This document shows, one piece after another, positions 14,568-23,400 of a stretch of 33,042 nucleotides of DNA. How positions within the stretch are numbered: the stretch's first letter is position 1; every line of letters starts with the position of its first letter. A program made the position numbers and the translations under genes. Source of the stretch: a virus; IMG/VR virus record IMGVR_UViG_3300025598_001943, positions 1 to 33,042 of that record; one strand, given 5' to 3'. The notes below the pieces were generated by a model that searched no databases, was not told the origin of the DNA, and saw only the letters and a program-made list of their open reading frames with translations.

Positions 14568-14607
14568 CATGTCGATCGACGTAGCGCCTTTTAACGAGCA
14601 CTCATGA
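14567..14607 (+). pseudogene. 3'-end remnant of a third family-A gene copy
   Basis: Nineteen bases (14567-14585) are identical to the end of gene A (14143-14161), and similarity continues for ten more bases. Translated, both give M-S-I-D-V-A-P-F-N, in frame; here the frame then reads E-H-S and stops at 14605-14607. Upstream bases show no further similarity. The simplest reading is an old duplication of the gene end, or of a whole gene mostly deleted. At DNA level it matches gene A, not gene B. Confidence 0.6.
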
Positions 14608-14700
14608 TTTGGGCCTAGGCTCGGCCCTGGTTCTAGAACAAAGCGGGCGGTGTCGTTACCACCGCCCGTGAGCCAATACCCGTACGAGGGGGTAACAGCC

Positions 14701-15531
14701 ATGAACACAAAAGAAACCTATCTTGCCACAGGAGGTCAATCCTCCGCCATTACGTCTCCGTTTGACTTGATTCGGAAAGTGCGAGAAGACGGCTCCGAGT
14801 ATTGGAGCGCTCGAGACTTGATGCCCATTCTTGGGTACGACCGGTGGGAAAACTTCTCCGAGAGCATCGACCGCGCAAGGGCAGCCGCCTCGAACGTTGG
14901 ACAAGATGTAGTTCTAGCTTTTCGTGACGCCACGAAAATCAAGGACAGTCGCAATCGACACGGCGGGATACAGATACCCGTAGCCGATTTCCACCTGACC
15001 CGCTACGCTGCTTACCTCGTGGCGATGAACGGCGATCCTCGCAAGCCCGAGATTGCAGCCGCTCAAACCTACTTCGCGATTAAGACCCGTGAGGCGGAGC
15101 TCAAGACCGATCTGCCGAAGTCTCTGCCTGAGGCGCTGCGAGCTTATGCCGCCGAACTGGAGGCCAAAGAGGCGCTAGAGATGAAGATGAAGGCGCTTGC
15201 TCCTGTCGTGGAGTTCCATGACCACGTAGCGGGCGCAGTCGAGGCTCAGGTGGTTAACGAGGTTGCCAAGGTGCTGAAGACCGGCGAGCAGCGGTTGTGG
15301 AAGTTCCTTCAGGCGCAAGGCATCGTGATGATGGAAGGGCGCTCTTGGGTGCCGAAGCAAGAGTATGTGGAGCGTGGCTACTTCCGGGTTGTGGAAAAGT
15401 CCTACAAGCACGCTAAGACAGGTGAAACGCACGTTTACTGCCGAACCCTTGTTACGGGCAAGGGCCTCATCTGGCTGCAGAAGAAGTGGTCAGAGAAAGA
15501 CGCCGTTGAAATCGGACTCCAAAACAAGTAG
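14701..15531 (+). CDS. BRO/KilAC-type phage antirepressor, 276 aa
   Basis: Antirepressors relieve phage repressors during induction. GAGGGGG at 14686-14692 sets ATG 14701; an in-frame ATG at 14650 is less likely. Residues 22-125 match the BRO-N/DinD-like domain: F-D-L-I-R-K-V near the start, Y-W-S-A-R-D-L-M-P-I-L-G-Y, then the hallmark L-T-R-Y-A-A-Y-L-V-A-M-N-G-D and K-P-E-I-A-A-A-Q-T-Y-F-A. A helical linker (residues 130-175) precedes a KilAC (PF03374) domain, with L-A-P-V-V-E-F, then L-W-K-F-L-Q-A-Q-G-I and a 'T-G-K-G-L-I-W-L' end. It lies between the two homologous unknown genes, so the set may form one regulatory module (inference). Confidence 0.85.
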   Translation: MNTKETYLATGGQSSAITSPFDLIRKVREDGSEYWSARDLMPILGYDRWENFSESIDRARAAASNVGQDVVLAFRDATKIKDSRNRHGGIQIPVADFHLTRYAAYLVAMNGDPRKPEIAAAQTYFAIKTREAELKTDLPKSLPEALRAYAAELEAKEALEMKMKALAPVVEFHDHVAGAVEAQVVNEVAKVLKTGEQRLWKFLQAQGIVMMEGRSWVPKQEYVERGYFRVVEKSYKHAKTGETHVYCRTLVTGKGLIWLQKKWSEKDAVEIGLQNK

Positions 15532-15552
15532 AAGTTTGTATACTAATCTCAC

Positions 15553-15572
15553 CAACAGGAAGGTACCTGTTG
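15553..15572 (+). promoter_or_regulatory. Small hairpin just upstream of a ribosome site
   Basis: CAACAGG (15553-15559) pairs with CCTGTTG (15566-15572) around a six-base loop. AGGAG (15574-15578) begins two bases later, seven bases before GTG 15586. The hairpin could affect ribosome access. A TATACT -10-like hexamer lies at 15539-15544 without a matching -35. Confidence 0.4.
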
Positions 15573-15585
15573 AAGGAGATATTAC

Positions 15586-16035
15586 GTGAGCGAGAAAAAG
15601 CCGAGAAAGAAAATCTCGAGCCCATATGTGAATTGTCATCGCCCCGCACGGGGCAACGAGATCGACCTCGTGCGGTTCCCTGAAGTCCAGGCATCGCTGA
15701 GTCGAGTTCTTGACCGAACCTACAGATTCGACCAGTCGAAGATCAGACTCGAAGGGCATGTCGACGTAAGCCAGACAGAAGCGACCCTTGAGGTTTGGTT
15801 TGACGACCGGAAGGTCCACAACTGGACGCTGCGCGATCTGTCGTACGGTGGACATTTCACCCTCACGGCTCGCAAGGGCTACTTGCTCGAAGAGTGCATC
15901 GGGGCTGACATCCCTGGACAACTTGTCGAAGGCTGGCTTTCAGTCGCCGGGTATCCGCCTGGCTACCCGTGCAGGGTGGACGTAGCCACGGACGCGCGGA
16001 ACGCGCTCGAAGTCGAAGTTTTGCCCTTCTCGTAG
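15586..16035 (+). CDS. Unrecognised protein, family member B (149 aa)
   Basis: Homologue of the product of 13725-14174, aligned end to end without gaps at about 45% identity by hand count. The GTG start is set by AGGAG at 15574-15578. The N-terminal 12 residues are Lys/Arg/Ser-rich and differ most between the copies. The W-F-x-x-R-x-V-H, Y-G-G and G-Y-P-x-G-Y-P-C-R-x-D-V blocks are identical or conserved. Several acidic and aromatic residues in these blocks suggest a conserved binding or active site, but no known family comes to mind. It follows the antirepressor by 54 bases and is followed by a strong hairpin. The two copies have diverged greatly at DNA level, so the duplication is old. Confidence 0.65.
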   Translation: MSEKKPRKKISSPYVNCHRPARGNEIDLVRFPEVQASLSRVLDRTYRFDQSKIRLEGHVDVSQTEATLEVWFDDRKVHNWTLRDLSYGGHFTLTARKGYLLEECIGADIPGQLVEGWLSVAGYPPGYPCRVDVATDARNALEVEVLPFS

Positions 16036-16044
16036 TCTGCTAGA

Positions 16045-16077
16045 CGCCCTTCACTTCTGGACTAGAAGTGAAGGGCG
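16045..16077 (+). terminator. 14-bp perfect hairpin after gene B
   Basis: CGCCCTTCACTTCT (16045-16058) pairs exactly with 16064-16077 around a five-base loop. No T-run follows, so it is a termination candidate of uncertain strength. A GCCCTTTAGGGC palindrome lies about 30 bases downstream. Confidence 0.5.
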
Positions 16078-16156
16078 GCAAAGCCAATCCTCAGATTTCA
16101 GCCCTTTAGGGCGACCGCGCGAAGCGCACGAAAACGCTTGGCGCATGGAGACTCCT

Positions 16157-16357
16157 ATGAACTGGTTAAAAGCGGTGTTTCATAACGTTTGCTTATCGTG
16201 CGGAGCGAAGAAAGGGTGCGCCGTCGATAAGGTCGTCACAAGTCCTCAAGAAGGCGCGGGAACCTTTCCGATAAGCCTTTTTTATGATAACAGCGCGGCC
16301 AGCGAGCAGGGAGAGACGATGGACGGGATAAGCAACGGGATGCGATTAGTATGCTAA
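16157..16357 (+). CDS. Hypothetical small protein, 66 aa
   Basis: Unrecognised. I use ATG 16157, preceded by GGAG at 16147-16150; an in-frame ATG at 16145 is possible. The N-terminus (M-N-W-L-K-A-V-F-H-N-V-C-L-S-C-G-A-K-K-G-C) has an amphipathic helix and three closely spaced Cys residues. That could bind a metal, but there is no second Cys pair. The rest is polar. It overlaps the next gene by seven bases in another frame. This stretch is visibly more AT-rich than the tail genes, consistent with separate acquisition. Confidence 0.45.
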   Translation: MNWLKAVFHNVCLSCGAKKGCAVDKVVTSPQEGAGTFPISLFYDNSAASEQGETMDGISNGMRLVC

Positions 16358-16872
16358 GAATCAACTACCATGACACTCAGTTCAACCGTCGCCAATTTAG
16401 GAGCTTGGACGAAGAAGCTTCTTTTGTGTTTGCGAGCTACTCCGGAAAAATCCCTAAATCTGAATACACAACAATCAAATCTGCAGTCCTTGAATACTGG
16501 ACTAGCCCAAGTCTTTATCGTCGACTTCACAGGTTACAAGATTCTTTGTGGCGTCGATTTCACAGCTTAGAATCCTTACCAAACCCCGAGAAAATCGCAT
16601 TATGGATCCGATTGGCGGGATACAGCGAAACTAATGAAAAGTGTGAGACGATTCCAGCCAGAGAGGTGGAAGGAGTCGCCACAGGCGAAGCTGATGGGTC
16701 AAATATCGCTCGGGACATCATGTTTGATCTTGATAGTTCGCACGCGCTTTATCTCGACGTCATAAAAGAAAACAACCGCTTGGCAGATCGAATTAGCGAA
16801 CTTACCGAGGAAAACCGGAAGCTTAGAAAGTCTGTTAACGCGGCGAGGATCTACGTTATCAAGAATTCATAG
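16351..16872 (+). CDS. Hypothetical protein with C-terminal coiled coil, 173 aa
   Basis: Unrecognised. It begins M-L-R-I-N-Y-H-D-T-Q, with a basic, aromatic-rich N-terminal half (residues 1-95) suggesting a compact helical domain. The C-terminal 35 residues form a leucine-zipper-like coiled coil (IKENNRLADRISELTEEN). Such a layout is common in small DNA-binding or oligomeric regulators, but no helix-turn-helix is clear. It overlaps the upstream gene by seven bases. The composition is AT-richer than the flanking structural genes. In an island with an antirepressor and RHH-like protein, a regulatory role is possible but unsupported. Confidence 0.5.
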   Translation: MLRINYHDTQFNRRQFRSLDEEASFVFASYSGKIPKSEYTTIKSAVLEYWTSPSLYRRLHRLQDSLWRRFHSLESLPNPEKIALWIRLAGYSETNEKCETIPAREVEGVATGEADGSNIARDIMFDLDSSHALYLDVIKENNRLADRISELTEENRKLRKSVNAARIYVIKNS

Positions 16873-16911
16873 ATCCTAATCGGACGATCAAAAGACCCTG
16901 ACGAGACCCCG

Positions 16912-17091
16912 ATGAACAGTATTAGTTTGGAGCCGATGTCCGAAGCCGCATATCAGGATGCTTGCCAAAAGCTCAAAAGCAATCCCCGTATGGTGGCGCT
17001 CATGAGAGAAGCGCAGCGACGGGCCACGAACCCGGACACTCCGCTCATCCTGAAAGGGATAGCCGCTCTGGCATCCGAAATTCTTGACTAG
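16912..17091 (+). CDS. Small protein, 59 aa
   Basis: A short frame starting at ATG 16912 and ending with TAG at 17089-17091, 39 bases after the previous gene. The protein is helical and soluble: M-N-S-I-S-L-E-P-M-S-E-A-A-Y-Q-D-A-C, then a basic middle (LMREAQRRATN) and a hydrophobic C-terminal helix (ILKGIAALASEIL). GC use at third positions looks more like the phage genes than random sequence. A terminator begins 28 bases later, as expected for a last gene in a unit. The ribosome site is weak (GAGA at 16903). Function unknown. Confidence 0.45.
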   Translation: MNSISLEPMSEAAYQDACQKLKSNPRMVALMREAQRRATNPDTPLILKGIAALASEILD

Positions 17092-17118
17092 AGTCCACTA
17101 GCCCGCACATCTATCGAC

Positions 17119-17151
17119 AAGGCCCATGCCCTAAACGGCGTGGGCCTTTTT
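17119..17151 (+). terminator. Rho-independent terminator closing the accessory island
   Basis: AAGGCCCATGCC (17119-17130) pairs with GGCGTGGGCCTT (17137-17148) with one wobble; TTTTT at 17147-17151 follows the stem. It lies 14 bases before ATG 17165 of the tail-hub gene, which means tail-tip genes need readthrough or a promoter of their own. Confidence 0.8.
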
Positions 17152-17164
17152 CATTTCGACCGCC

Positions 17165-19189
17165 ATGCCAACGCCTCTTGTGTCCCCCATTGGCACCTTT
17201 GCCGATCGCACGACCTACGTCGTGTTTGGTGACTACCTTCCGGGCACTCTACAGCCGTGGGTGAGCATTCAGCGCGATGCGGACCAGATGTGCCACTCGA
17301 ATGCCGCAGTCATCAGTGACGCGATTCTGGCTCCTCGAATTGGCTGGCAAATTGCTTCCTACCAGCTTGACCCAGGATCCGCGACGTGGCTGACTGCTGC
17401 TCAGTCAGGCGTGCTCACTCCCGCTGCGGGCAACGCGTCGGCTGGGAGCTACATGTTCGAAGCTCCGGCATTCACGCAGGAGACGATCCCTGGGATGTCG
17501 TACGGCTCGGGCGTACAGACAACGGGCGCACCGTACCTCACGGCACGCTACCCGACGTCTGAGACCAACTGGGGCAACAATGCGATGTCGAGCGACCAGG
17601 CGGCGTTTCCTGGCCCTAACCCTTCAGAGGACCTTGTCCCGCTTGACCGAGTGTTGGTTTCCTCAACGTCCGCGGTGAACCCGTGGGACGATATCACGTT
17701 CCTGTTTATCGCTCCTGGATCGGCGATCTCGCCTAGGTCCACACTAGCGAACCTTTACTTTATGGGTCCTGCGGGATCCGATCAGGCAGCGGTCAACGAT
17801 TCTGGCCTTCTTGGCACGGGCGACTACTGCGCCAAGATTCGAGGCGACGGAAAGGCCTACGTTTACGAGCTGCTCAACAACCAAACGTGGAAGAAGCGGT
17901 TTAGCTTCCCCTGGCGCTATAACGCCAACGCTGTCTCATGGGGAGTTGAACGAATCTGCGTCAAGTCGCGAATGTGGCAGGACGCCCACGAGAACTACCA
18001 GGGTGACCGTATCACGTTCAACCAGGCGGGTTGGACGGTCACTCCCGGCCATTACGGCACCATCGACGCCATGGTGGGCCTAGCTCACGCGGCGATCAAG
18101 ACTGCGACTGGAGACGTGCCGACCTACAACGTTCCGCGCCTCTCGGACCAGCCGACGACCAAGGTTCCGATTCGAGTAGATCTTGCTCGCGACTGCAGAG
18201 CATCTATCCAGGTTTCGCGCCATATCTATTACGCAAGCGCGACCATTCGCGACGACTACCTGTGCTTCCAGCACGCGATCACGACCGACGAGCCGATCTA
18301 TGTGTACCTTTCGGGCGTCCTTCCATCCGGTACGTCTTGGAACGTCAAAGCCTACGACGAGAACGGCACAATGCTCGCCGTCAATTCGGGACTGACGACG
18401 ACCAACACAAAGACAGGCCAGGTCGCAACGATCTCCTTTGTGCCCACGACGATCTCCGGAGTCGGCCAGCGATACATTCAACTGGAGTTCACGCTTAATT
18501 CGAACTCCGACTTCTCTCAAACTCCGACGATCACGGGCTACGAAGTCGATCGCACGGTTGTTTACGCCGGCGCGAGTCCGGTTACCCCCGTCACGATTCC
18601 TTCTGCCCGGGGCAGCCTGCCAGCACTTCTCAAAAACGCTGTCGAGTCGATTACGATCACCCCTCAGCAAGCCGATCCTGGTGCCGAGAGCGCCACGGTG
18701 GTGGTGGCTGACTACCTGAACGAACTCCAGTACATCCAGGAAGTCAACCGCCTGCCAATCGCAATCTGGACGACGTACGACTCGCATGGCAACGTTGCGT
18801 GCCTGTTCCGTGGCTACATCCGTACAGCTTCGCGCAAGATCCACCGCTCAAGCCCGTTCCAGGTGTACCCGGCGACCGACTGGAGCGAATACACCCTTCA
18901 ATGCGACGGCGAGTGGTCAAGGGCTGCACAGGTGCGAGTGCCGAACTTCAGGACGTGGACCAATCCGGTCACGGGCCAGCCATTCAAGGCGACCGACGTC
19001 ATTCGGATCTGCGCTTCGACGATCTACCCCTCATGGATGGTCGATGTGCCAGACCTCGACGTTCAACTGTTCTCGGCAGACGGCGACGCATACGTCGCTG
19101 AGTTCGGCACCCAGATGATCGACATCATGTCTGAGATGTGCGCCGACTTCACGGGCGGCTACATGCTTTTTGACGAGGCGGCAAGCTAA
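17165..19189 (+). CDS. Tail hub/distal tail protein, 674 aa
   Basis: First gene after the island, on the tail strand, at the place of distal-tail and hub (Dit/Tal) proteins. It is almost entirely beta-type with no membrane segment. Residues 1-330 look like a large N-terminal jelly-roll or carbohydrate-binding-like region. Residues 340-470 form another beta domain. Residues 480-674 carry a hub-like segment: 'VESITITPQQADPG', then 'WTTYDSHGNVACLFRGYI', then 'YTLQCDGEW' and 'DIMSEMCADFTGGYM', consistent with baseplate hub domains. The next gene's product starts where this one ends and looks like a continuation. The start ATG has no ribosome site and is 14 bases from a terminator. The family is uncertain. 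Confidence 0.6.
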   Translation: MPTPLVSPIGTFADRTTYVVFGDYLPGTLQPWVSIQRDADQMCHSNAAVISDAILAPRIGWQIASYQLDPGSATWLTAAQSGVLTPAAGNASAGSYMFEAPAFTQETIPGMSYGSGVQTTGAPYLTARYPTSETNWGNNAMSSDQAAFPGPNPSEDLVPLDRVLVSSTSAVNPWDDITFLFIAPGSAISPRSTLANLYFMGPAGSDQAAVNDSGLLGTGDYCAKIRGDGKAYVYELLNNQTWKKRFSFPWRYNANAVSWGVERICVKSRMWQDAHENYQGDRITFNQAGWTVTPGHYGTIDAMVGLAHAAIKTATGDVPTYNVPRLSDQPTTKVPIRVDLARDCRASIQVSRHIYYASATIRDDYLCFQHAITTDEPIYVYLSGVLPSGTSWNVKAYDENGTMLAVNSGLTTTNTKTGQVATISFVPTTISGVGQRYIQLEFTLNSNSDFSQTPTITGYEVDRTVVYAGASPVTPVTIPSARGSLPALLKNAVESITITPQQADPGAESATVVVADYLNELQYIQEVNRLPIAIWTTYDSHGNVACLFRGYIRTASRKIHRSSPFQVYPATDWSEYTLQCDGEWSRAAQVRVPNFRTWTNPVTGQPFKATDVIRICASTIYPSWMVDVPDLDVQLFSADGDAYVAEFGTQMIDIMSEMCADFTGGYMLFDEAAS

Positions 19190-20169
19190 TGCCTACTCCC
19201 ACCGGCGTACTGCGGATGCTTGAGCAAAAGCGTCCACCCTACAACAACCTGGCCATCTTCGAGATTGATCACCCCACCTTGCTCGCGATGGATGGGCAGG
19301 AAAGGGTGCCTCAGTGGTGCGCTGCCTACGGAACGACGAAGGTCGGCGACCAGGTCATCCAGCATGGATTTGTACAAGCTGGCACGGTCGTAACTGCTCG
19401 CGACGCGGCAGAAGGCAACGTTGTCATCGTCACAGGTGGGGCTGTCGCGGAGAACGCTTCGAAGGCTGGCTTCCAGGATGCCGGACTCATCACACGGACC
19501 ATCTACAAAGTCGATTCGTGCAACTTCTTCAACCTTCCAGACACGAATCCTCACTTCCCGGACGGCAGTTCCCCCGAATACTTTGGCCATGCGGTGCCGA
19601 TCGAGGTCGTCGACTTTAAGCTTCAGACACAAGAGGCTGTAGACGTACGCGCTCGCAGGATCTACGACAAGGCTTGCTGGTCGCGGTTCTACTTCAACTT
19701 CACTGGGCCGATGATGCTGGTCACAGACGTGACGGACGGAAGACAGGTGGCACCTCGAAGGCTTCGGTTTTACGACCCGGTGCAGCTTCGGATGCCCAAC
19801 GGGGATCTCAGCCAGTTCCTCGTGCTTTCGTGCAGCCCTGCCTACACGAAGGACTCGTTGCAGATGGCCAACTACTCGCTCGTCACTCAGTCGAACATCA
19901 ACTCGATTGCTGCGCTACGGGATCCTCACTCGATGCTTGCCCGCATGAAGAAAGCACTTGAGAGACTTATGGGCGGTTCCATCGGGCCCTACAACCCGGG
20001 CACATCGGCGGCGCACAACCAGGCACGGCCAAGCCTTTCGAGGGCAATGCCCCTCCCTGTGGCCTATGCGGATCCAATCCAGGACTTAGACCCTTCGAGT
20101 TCAGGTTTTGGGCAGTTTTACTACCAGCCTGGCTACGACGGACTCGGCATGGCCCCTCTCGGACGGTAG
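19189..20169 (+). CDS. Tail hub/tip protein, second part, 326 aa
   Basis: Starts with a TAATG overlap from the previous gene, so the two are translationally coupled. The first residues (PTPTGVLRMLEQKRPPYNN) resume the 'GGYM-LFD' end of the upstream protein in a natural domain order. I suspect the pair encodes two pieces of what is one hub protein in other phages. The middle is beta-rich with Asp/Tyr/Phe-lined strands, and a likely loop region spans residues 265-326 (Ser/Pro/Gly/Ala-rich). No catalytic motif seen. The alternative is two separate tail-tip proteins. Confidence 0.55.
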   Translation: MPTPTGVLRMLEQKRPPYNNLAIFEIDHPTLLAMDGQERVPQWCAAYGTTKVGDQVIQHGFVQAGTVVTARDAAEGNVVIVTGGAVAENASKAGFQDAGLITRTIYKVDSCNFFNLPDTNPHFPDGSSPEYFGHAVPIEVVDFKLQTQEAVDVRARRIYDKACWSRFYFNFTGPMMLVTDVTDGRQVAPRRLRFYDPVQLRMPNGDLSQFLVLSCSPAYTKDSLQMANYSLVTQSNINSIAALRDPHSMLARMKKALERLMGGSIGPYNPGTSAAHNQARPSLSRAMPLPVAYADPIQDLDPSSSGFGQFYYQPGYDGLGMAPLGR

Positions 20170-20171
20170 GT

Positions 20172-20408
20172 ATGGAAACACGAACCATCAGCGTCGACCT
20201 TGGCGTTGCGAATCCTGGCCAAGAGGTCGGAACGCTCACCATCACCATTACTGGATGCACTTGCCGCATGCAGGACGCTCAAACGCTTATCGCGGCGGAG
20301 CTTGCTCGGTACATCAAAGGTCTGCCCAAAGCTAGCACTCAGACAATTCTCCCCAATCAGCCCTGCTCGGGCTGTGGTGGAACTGTGGCCGCAACCCCGA
20401 ACGCCTAG
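20172..20408 (+). CDS. Hypothetical small tail-tip protein, 78 aa
   Basis: Unrecognised. It starts two bases after the preceding stop. The first 25 residues are strand-like (TISVDLGVANPGQEVGTLTI), then C-T-C, a helical middle, and a C-x2-C near the end (Q-P-C-S-G-C-G-G). Four Cys in two pairs could bind metal or form disulphides. It lies inside the tail-tip cluster and is probably structural. It is followed after seven bases by the 1208-residue gene. Confidence 0.5.
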   Translation: METRTISVDLGVANPGQEVGTLTITITGCTCRMQDAQTLIAAELARYIKGLPKASTQTILPNQPCSGCGGTVAATPNA

Positions 20409-20415
20409 GTGATCC

Positions 20416-23400
20416 ATGCCCATCAACGGGAAAATCTTTGACTCGGCGTCGTATCACTTCGATATCCAGTCGAGCGCGTCCGGGTCGCACAGCGGCATCG
20501 GCACCGGGGAGTACTCTCACTCGGCATCGATCCAGACCAACTGGACGCCTGATGCGATCGGTACGGCCTGGTCAGAGCTGCTTACGTTCGTGTCGCTTCA
20601 GGTGTCAGCCACGACCGTCAGCGGCGGATCACAGACGCTGACCTACAACGGTCCCAGTGCACCGTTCGGAGGGTACAGCCACACGATCAGCGGCTATTCG
20701 AGCGCGGTCAGTGGCAGGGTGCAGTTCAACGGCACAAAGGTGTACTGCAAGCTCACGGGAGGGCTATTGCGGTTTGTGGTGTCGTCGATCGGCATCTACA
20801 TGAACGGAACCCTGCTCGTAACCCTCAGCGGGTTTGACGTGGTTTCGAACGGCTGCGGGCCGTCTTACATCAACTATTGCGGCATTCCAGGGCTCGTCTC
20901 GGGCTCTTGCGGAGCGTCCACGGACGGGCTGCCCGGCACGATGCCCACGACCTACGACTATTCGAGCTCGATTTCGCAGTCGATTGTCGGAGGCTGGGGA
21001 TTCAGTGACGCGTTTGGCGATCAGTCACTGCCCATGACCATCCTAGGCGTCTCGCTGCCTTCCGGCTCGGGCTGCCCTTACGGACTGGGCCTTGGCTACG
21101 TTTCTTCGAGCGGCACGGATGGCGTGAGCATCAGCCAGTACAGCTATTCCGAGTCCAAACGAGAGTATGTGACCGAGCAGACCGGACAAACGCAGTACGA
21201 GGTCCTCTGCGGAACGACTCCGATCTACGGGCCGGTGACAGTCACCTCGTACTGCACCAACCTCGACGGATCTTCAGGTGTCGCAAAGCGCAAGGTGTAC
21301 AAGGACACCACGATCTCGGAAAGCTACGGCGGGTCAGCTTATGCGATGCCCGATCTCCCTCGTGGTGTGGCCCGCATGCAAAGCGGCTACCGTTCGATCT
21401 GGTACCGGATCGGGTTTCCCAAAACCACGAGTTCGGGCAGCCGGACATGCACCATCAACGGCGTCACAACCTCGGCAAGCCTCACGTCGACGGTTCACCC
21501 AACCGGCTCGGCGTTCCTCGCATCAGTCACGGACAGTACGCACACAATTGAGCAGCCGCTCGGACTGAACTGCTACGCTCCGATGACTCAGGGGCACAGC
21601 AAGAGCCAGTCTCAGGGCTACGAGTATGTGTACGAGTACGCGTTCTGTGCCTGCCCGCCTCCTGGGCAGCCTGGGCCTGGCTCATTCACATGTCCCGACC
21701 CTGACCTACCGCCAACCGCAAACTGTATCCTGACTTGGCCGGGCCTTGCCGATCTTGTGAACCAAAGCGAGAGCGTCTCGTTCAGCTTCCCGGCAACAGT
21801 TGAGGACTCCACGTCCAACCCGCAGATGTCCGGCTGGCAATACCATCAGGACCCGATCGCGCGGTACTGGAACTACTGGGGCAATCCGCTCTGGCAGTAC
21901 GCGCACTGGTTTCCACCCAACGATGGAAGCGGCGAGCAGACGCAGTGGCCACTCGATGACGGTTCAGTCGACAACGCCTATTGGAAGGGCATCAGGGACC
22001 AAAAGAGCCAGCAGGCAAGCCTCCCAAGCGGAGAGAACACGCACACGCGGGTCTCGAACATCGCCTCGATCTGGGACGAGGGCGGCCTCACGCCCCTTCT
22101 TGATGCCGAGTTCGGTTCGTTCAGGCTGATCGGCGTCCATCGCTGGATCACGGAGAACGTTAGCCCTCTATCGAGCTACACGTACACCTCGGCGTCGGCA
22201 TCCCTTTTCTCCGGGACAAACTGCACGCTCTCGTACATCAGTGGCGGCATCGTGATCACTCCGACAGGCTCGGGGCCGTGCACGGTGACCTTGAACTGCG
22301 CAAGTTGGACGGTGATGCCCTACCTCTACCCGCATCTGTGCAACCAGATCACGGTAGGTTGGGAGCCTGGCAACGTGGCTTCGGCATCCGTGGCCATGGT
22401 GGGCGTCGATGGGACAAGTCAGCAGATTGCGACCGCTGCGGGCACTTACTCGCGGCCAACGGTCACAGCGTCGGCCTACGCGGGATCGTGGGGTATCGAC
22501 AACGGTGACGGCTACACGGGAGGCGATCAAGGCACGGACGTTCCATCAGGTGGACTCTCGGCGGCAACAATGGCCGATCCAACGCGCTGTTTTGCATTTG
22601 AGCTCCTTCCAGGAAAGACTTGCGCGAAGCTGACGTTCACCCTAACGCCAACCGATCACACGCACACGATGACGCTGCACTACCCGCAGTGGATTGGCCC
22701 AAGCGAGCCACCCACGCAGGTGTGGGAATCTGGGCAGTGCGTGGACTGGCTTTACCCGTCAGGGCCTGGAGTTCGCTGGGGCAACTGGATCTTCTACGAT
22801 CCAATGCTAGGGTTCCAGCAGCCGCCTGAAGTGATCGGGCTCGGATACAAATCTACGATTGTCGACGCGCTATGTACCAAGCGGGCAGTGTTCCTTGCGG
22901 CTGATCCTCTCACGGGCGGAGGGCCGACCGGAGCGCCTTCTCTGACCACGGAGATCGCAAGTTTGTACGATGCTTACGAAGGACAGTCAATCGCTCAGTG
23001 CGACGAAGACGGAATCTCGTTTGTTCTGCCGAACGGTAGCGTCTCGGGCGACAAGACCGTTCGGTTCGCGCTATGCAACTCGTTCGCGGAGATTCCGCCT
23101 ATCGGGGCTTTCCCGTTTCGTGGGCGCTCTCCCGCTGACTGGTCGCCGAGCGATCCGTACACGGGTGTGGTCTGGGATTGGTCACAGGAAGCCCGGTACC
23201 TCGTGGCCCAGGGTGCCAACGTTCCCTCGATTTCTCCTCCTTCCAGTTCTCCTTGGAGTTCATCCGACACAGCTCCTGCGGGATGGGCAATTGCCAAGTA
23301 CATCCACTCGGTTACAGACTCCGAGGACTCGACTTTCAACCTCAAGACGGGATCAACAACCTGGGCGCACGTTGCCCCGTGGCATGGCTATTTTGGGATC

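Larger units (their letters stand above)
14175..14700. other. Hairpin-rich non-coding stretch (~525 bases)
   Basis: No convincing gene lies here. Open frames on both strands (for example 14317-14517 plus, 14370-14708 minus) read through hairpin arms and have no ribosome sites. What it holds: two GATCAT-type hairpins (14225-14321), two TCCCC/GGGGA hairpins forming an imperfect direct repeat (14465-14491 and 14541-14567), the 3' remnant of a family-A gene (14567-14595), and a GGGCGGT/ACCGCCC hairpin (14645-14667) just before the antirepressor. The antirepressor promoter is probably here, but I saw no convincing -35/-10 pair. Confidence 0.6.

Noticed and set aside
18080-18844. 254-codon minus-strand frame opposite the hub gene
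   Set aside because: Shadow of the plus-strand tail gene; low-quality composition and no ribosome site or neighbour in that orientation.
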